Source of the DNA: Eulemur rufifrons | Taxonomy: Eukaryota; Chordata; Mammalia; Primates; Lemuridae | Direction: 5' to 3' | Assembly: GCF_041146395.1 (NCBI RefSeq) | Contig: NC_090990.1 | Span: 48,033,501 to 48,097,500, forward strand | Length of the DNA: 64,000 bases | In this document: positions 62,940 through 64,000 of the stretch, piece after piece | Layout of the letters: every line of letters begins with the position of its first letter | How positions within the stretch are numbered: the stretch's first letter is position 1 | The notes under the pieces: model-generated | What the model saw: only the letters and a program-made list of their open reading frames with translations | What the model was told of the DNA's origin: nothing | Databases searched by the model: none | Program-made: the position numbers and the translations under genes

Positions 62940-64000
62940 TTAAACAATTCAATGAGTTTGGGGGCAATTTTTATATAATTTTAAACTTTTCTAAGAATAA
63001 GAATTGTTATCCTTTACCCAGACTTACCATTTATTTACATTTTGTCTCATGTGCTTTATCATTCTCTATCTACACACATATTTATGCATATTTTTTCTGA
63101 ATCATTGAGAATAAGCTGGAAACATCATACGCCCTTCCTCATATTTCCATGAGTTTTTCTAAAAACAAGAACATTCTTTTTCATAAACACAATACAATTA
63201 TCAAGATTAAAAAATTTATCACCAATACAAGAGTATCATAAACAGTCTATATTAAAATTTTATCACTTTCCTAATAATGTCCTTTATAGCCACTTTCCTT
63301 CCAAGTCTAGGATCCAATCCTGGATCACTCATTGCATTTAGTTTCTCCCTTAATCTGGAAAAGATTCTCAACCATCCTTTATTTTCTTCAACCATAACAT
63401 TTTTCAAGAGTATAGGCCATTTTTATTTTTGTAGAGTATCTCTCAGTTTGGGTTTATCTGATATTTCCCCAGGTTGGGGTTATGTATTTTTTGGCATAAA
63501 TGCCATAGAAGTGATGCTTTTGAGAGCACGCTAACTTGAGGCATAAGATGTTGATGTATTGTAATATTAGTGATATGAATTTTGGTCATTAAGATGTTAT
63601 CATTTACTTTTCTCCAATGTAATAAATAAAAAATCTTATTTATAAACAGCCATTGATGATTTTCTAACTCCATCATTCCTGTGCACTTATCAGTCAGCAT
63701 TCTACTCCAAGGAAGAGCTTTCTCTTCTCCCTTTATTCATTTATGTCACCATAGTGTCATGTATTTTTATTTTAGCCAATGGATTTTCAGCCATTCCTAT
63801 CATTATTTATTTTGATGTTTAAGTGTGCCAGATTTGGTAACAAGCCCCCCCACCCACTGCCCCTTCACATTGCCCCCTGTTTACCCTTGTACCCATAACT
63901 TTTTGAGTATTTTCCTACTTTCCAGCACAAAAAAACTTTCTCTGTACCAGCCTTGGAATCAGCTTTTCCTCCAAAGACACTTGTTTCATTTTAGTGGACA
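62940..64000 (-). mobile_element. L1M LINE 3' UTR, antisense, runs off the window
   Basis: Text 'gaatcattgagaataagctg', 'aataatgtcctttatagcca', 'aatcctggatcactcattgc', 'gtttgggtttatctgatatt' and 'agccattgatgattttctaa' is a reversed old L1 3' UTR. Confidence 0.75.

Noticed and set aside
57103..64000. Exon 1 of ITGB3BP and the EFCAB7 promoter side
   Set aside because: No ATGCC followed by a GT donor was found on the minus strand, and there is no CpG-rich promoter-like stretch.

Overview
This window is primate genomic DNA, most likely from a strepsirrhine, with a lemuriform favoured over a galago or loris. The evidence is the Alu set: many copies carry an extra 'tctggacaactaaaaatatatagaaa' -type insertion before the right monomer and the 'gctaggctgacrccacggcactctagcc' -type right-monomer ending that I associate with lemur Alus. 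There are also three copies of a short L1 3' tail that I recognise from strepsirrhine genomes. The sequence is AT-rich and densely layered with old mammalian repeats (MIR, L2, L1M, Tigger, hAT).

The only host protein gene I can support is ITGB3BP (centromere protein CENP-R, also called NRIF3), on the minus strand. Seven coding exons lie at 57060-57102, 39066-39204, 28124-28193, 12588-12666, 12069-12162, 11605-11664 and 4468-4514. All splice sites are GT/AG, all phases join, and the stop codon is at 4468-4470. Exon 1, which should contribute ATGCC, is to the right of the window. The spliced product would be 178 residues, against 177 that I recall for human. The region from 1 to about 4200 is downstream flank.

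Layout from left to right: flank with Alu and MIR (1-4250); last exon, then a 7 kb intron with two inverted Alu pairs (8161-9849); three short exons packed in about 1 kb (11605-12666); a 15 kb intron with a probable decayed retrocopy, a long antisense L1, several Alus and a sense L1 (12667-28123); the 28124-28193 exon beside a 7SL RNA pseudogene and a G/C-rich tract; an 11 kb intron with an antisense L1 invaded by Tigger DNA transposons (28194-39065); the 39066-39204 exon; an 18 kb intron holding a class I endogenous retrovirus (43471-48482) and a sense L1 of about 4 kb (50815-55085); the 57060-57102 exon; then intron 1 sequence to the end of the window, with L1, L2 and Alu.

The endogenous retrovirus is the most unusual object. 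It has recognisable gag, protease, RT, RNase H and the start of integrase in sense order, all heavily broken. The rest of integrase and all of env are absent, and a small tandem repeat lies in their place. Its two ends are LTR-derived sequences in opposite orientation, so the element ends in inverted instead of direct repeats. It is a dead copy. Nothing here suggests an intact or undescribed functional system. The points worth checking are the inverted-LTR architecture, a change in the N-terminal LxxLL motif of CENP-R, a TA-flanked 84 bp palindrome, and the possible retrocopy.
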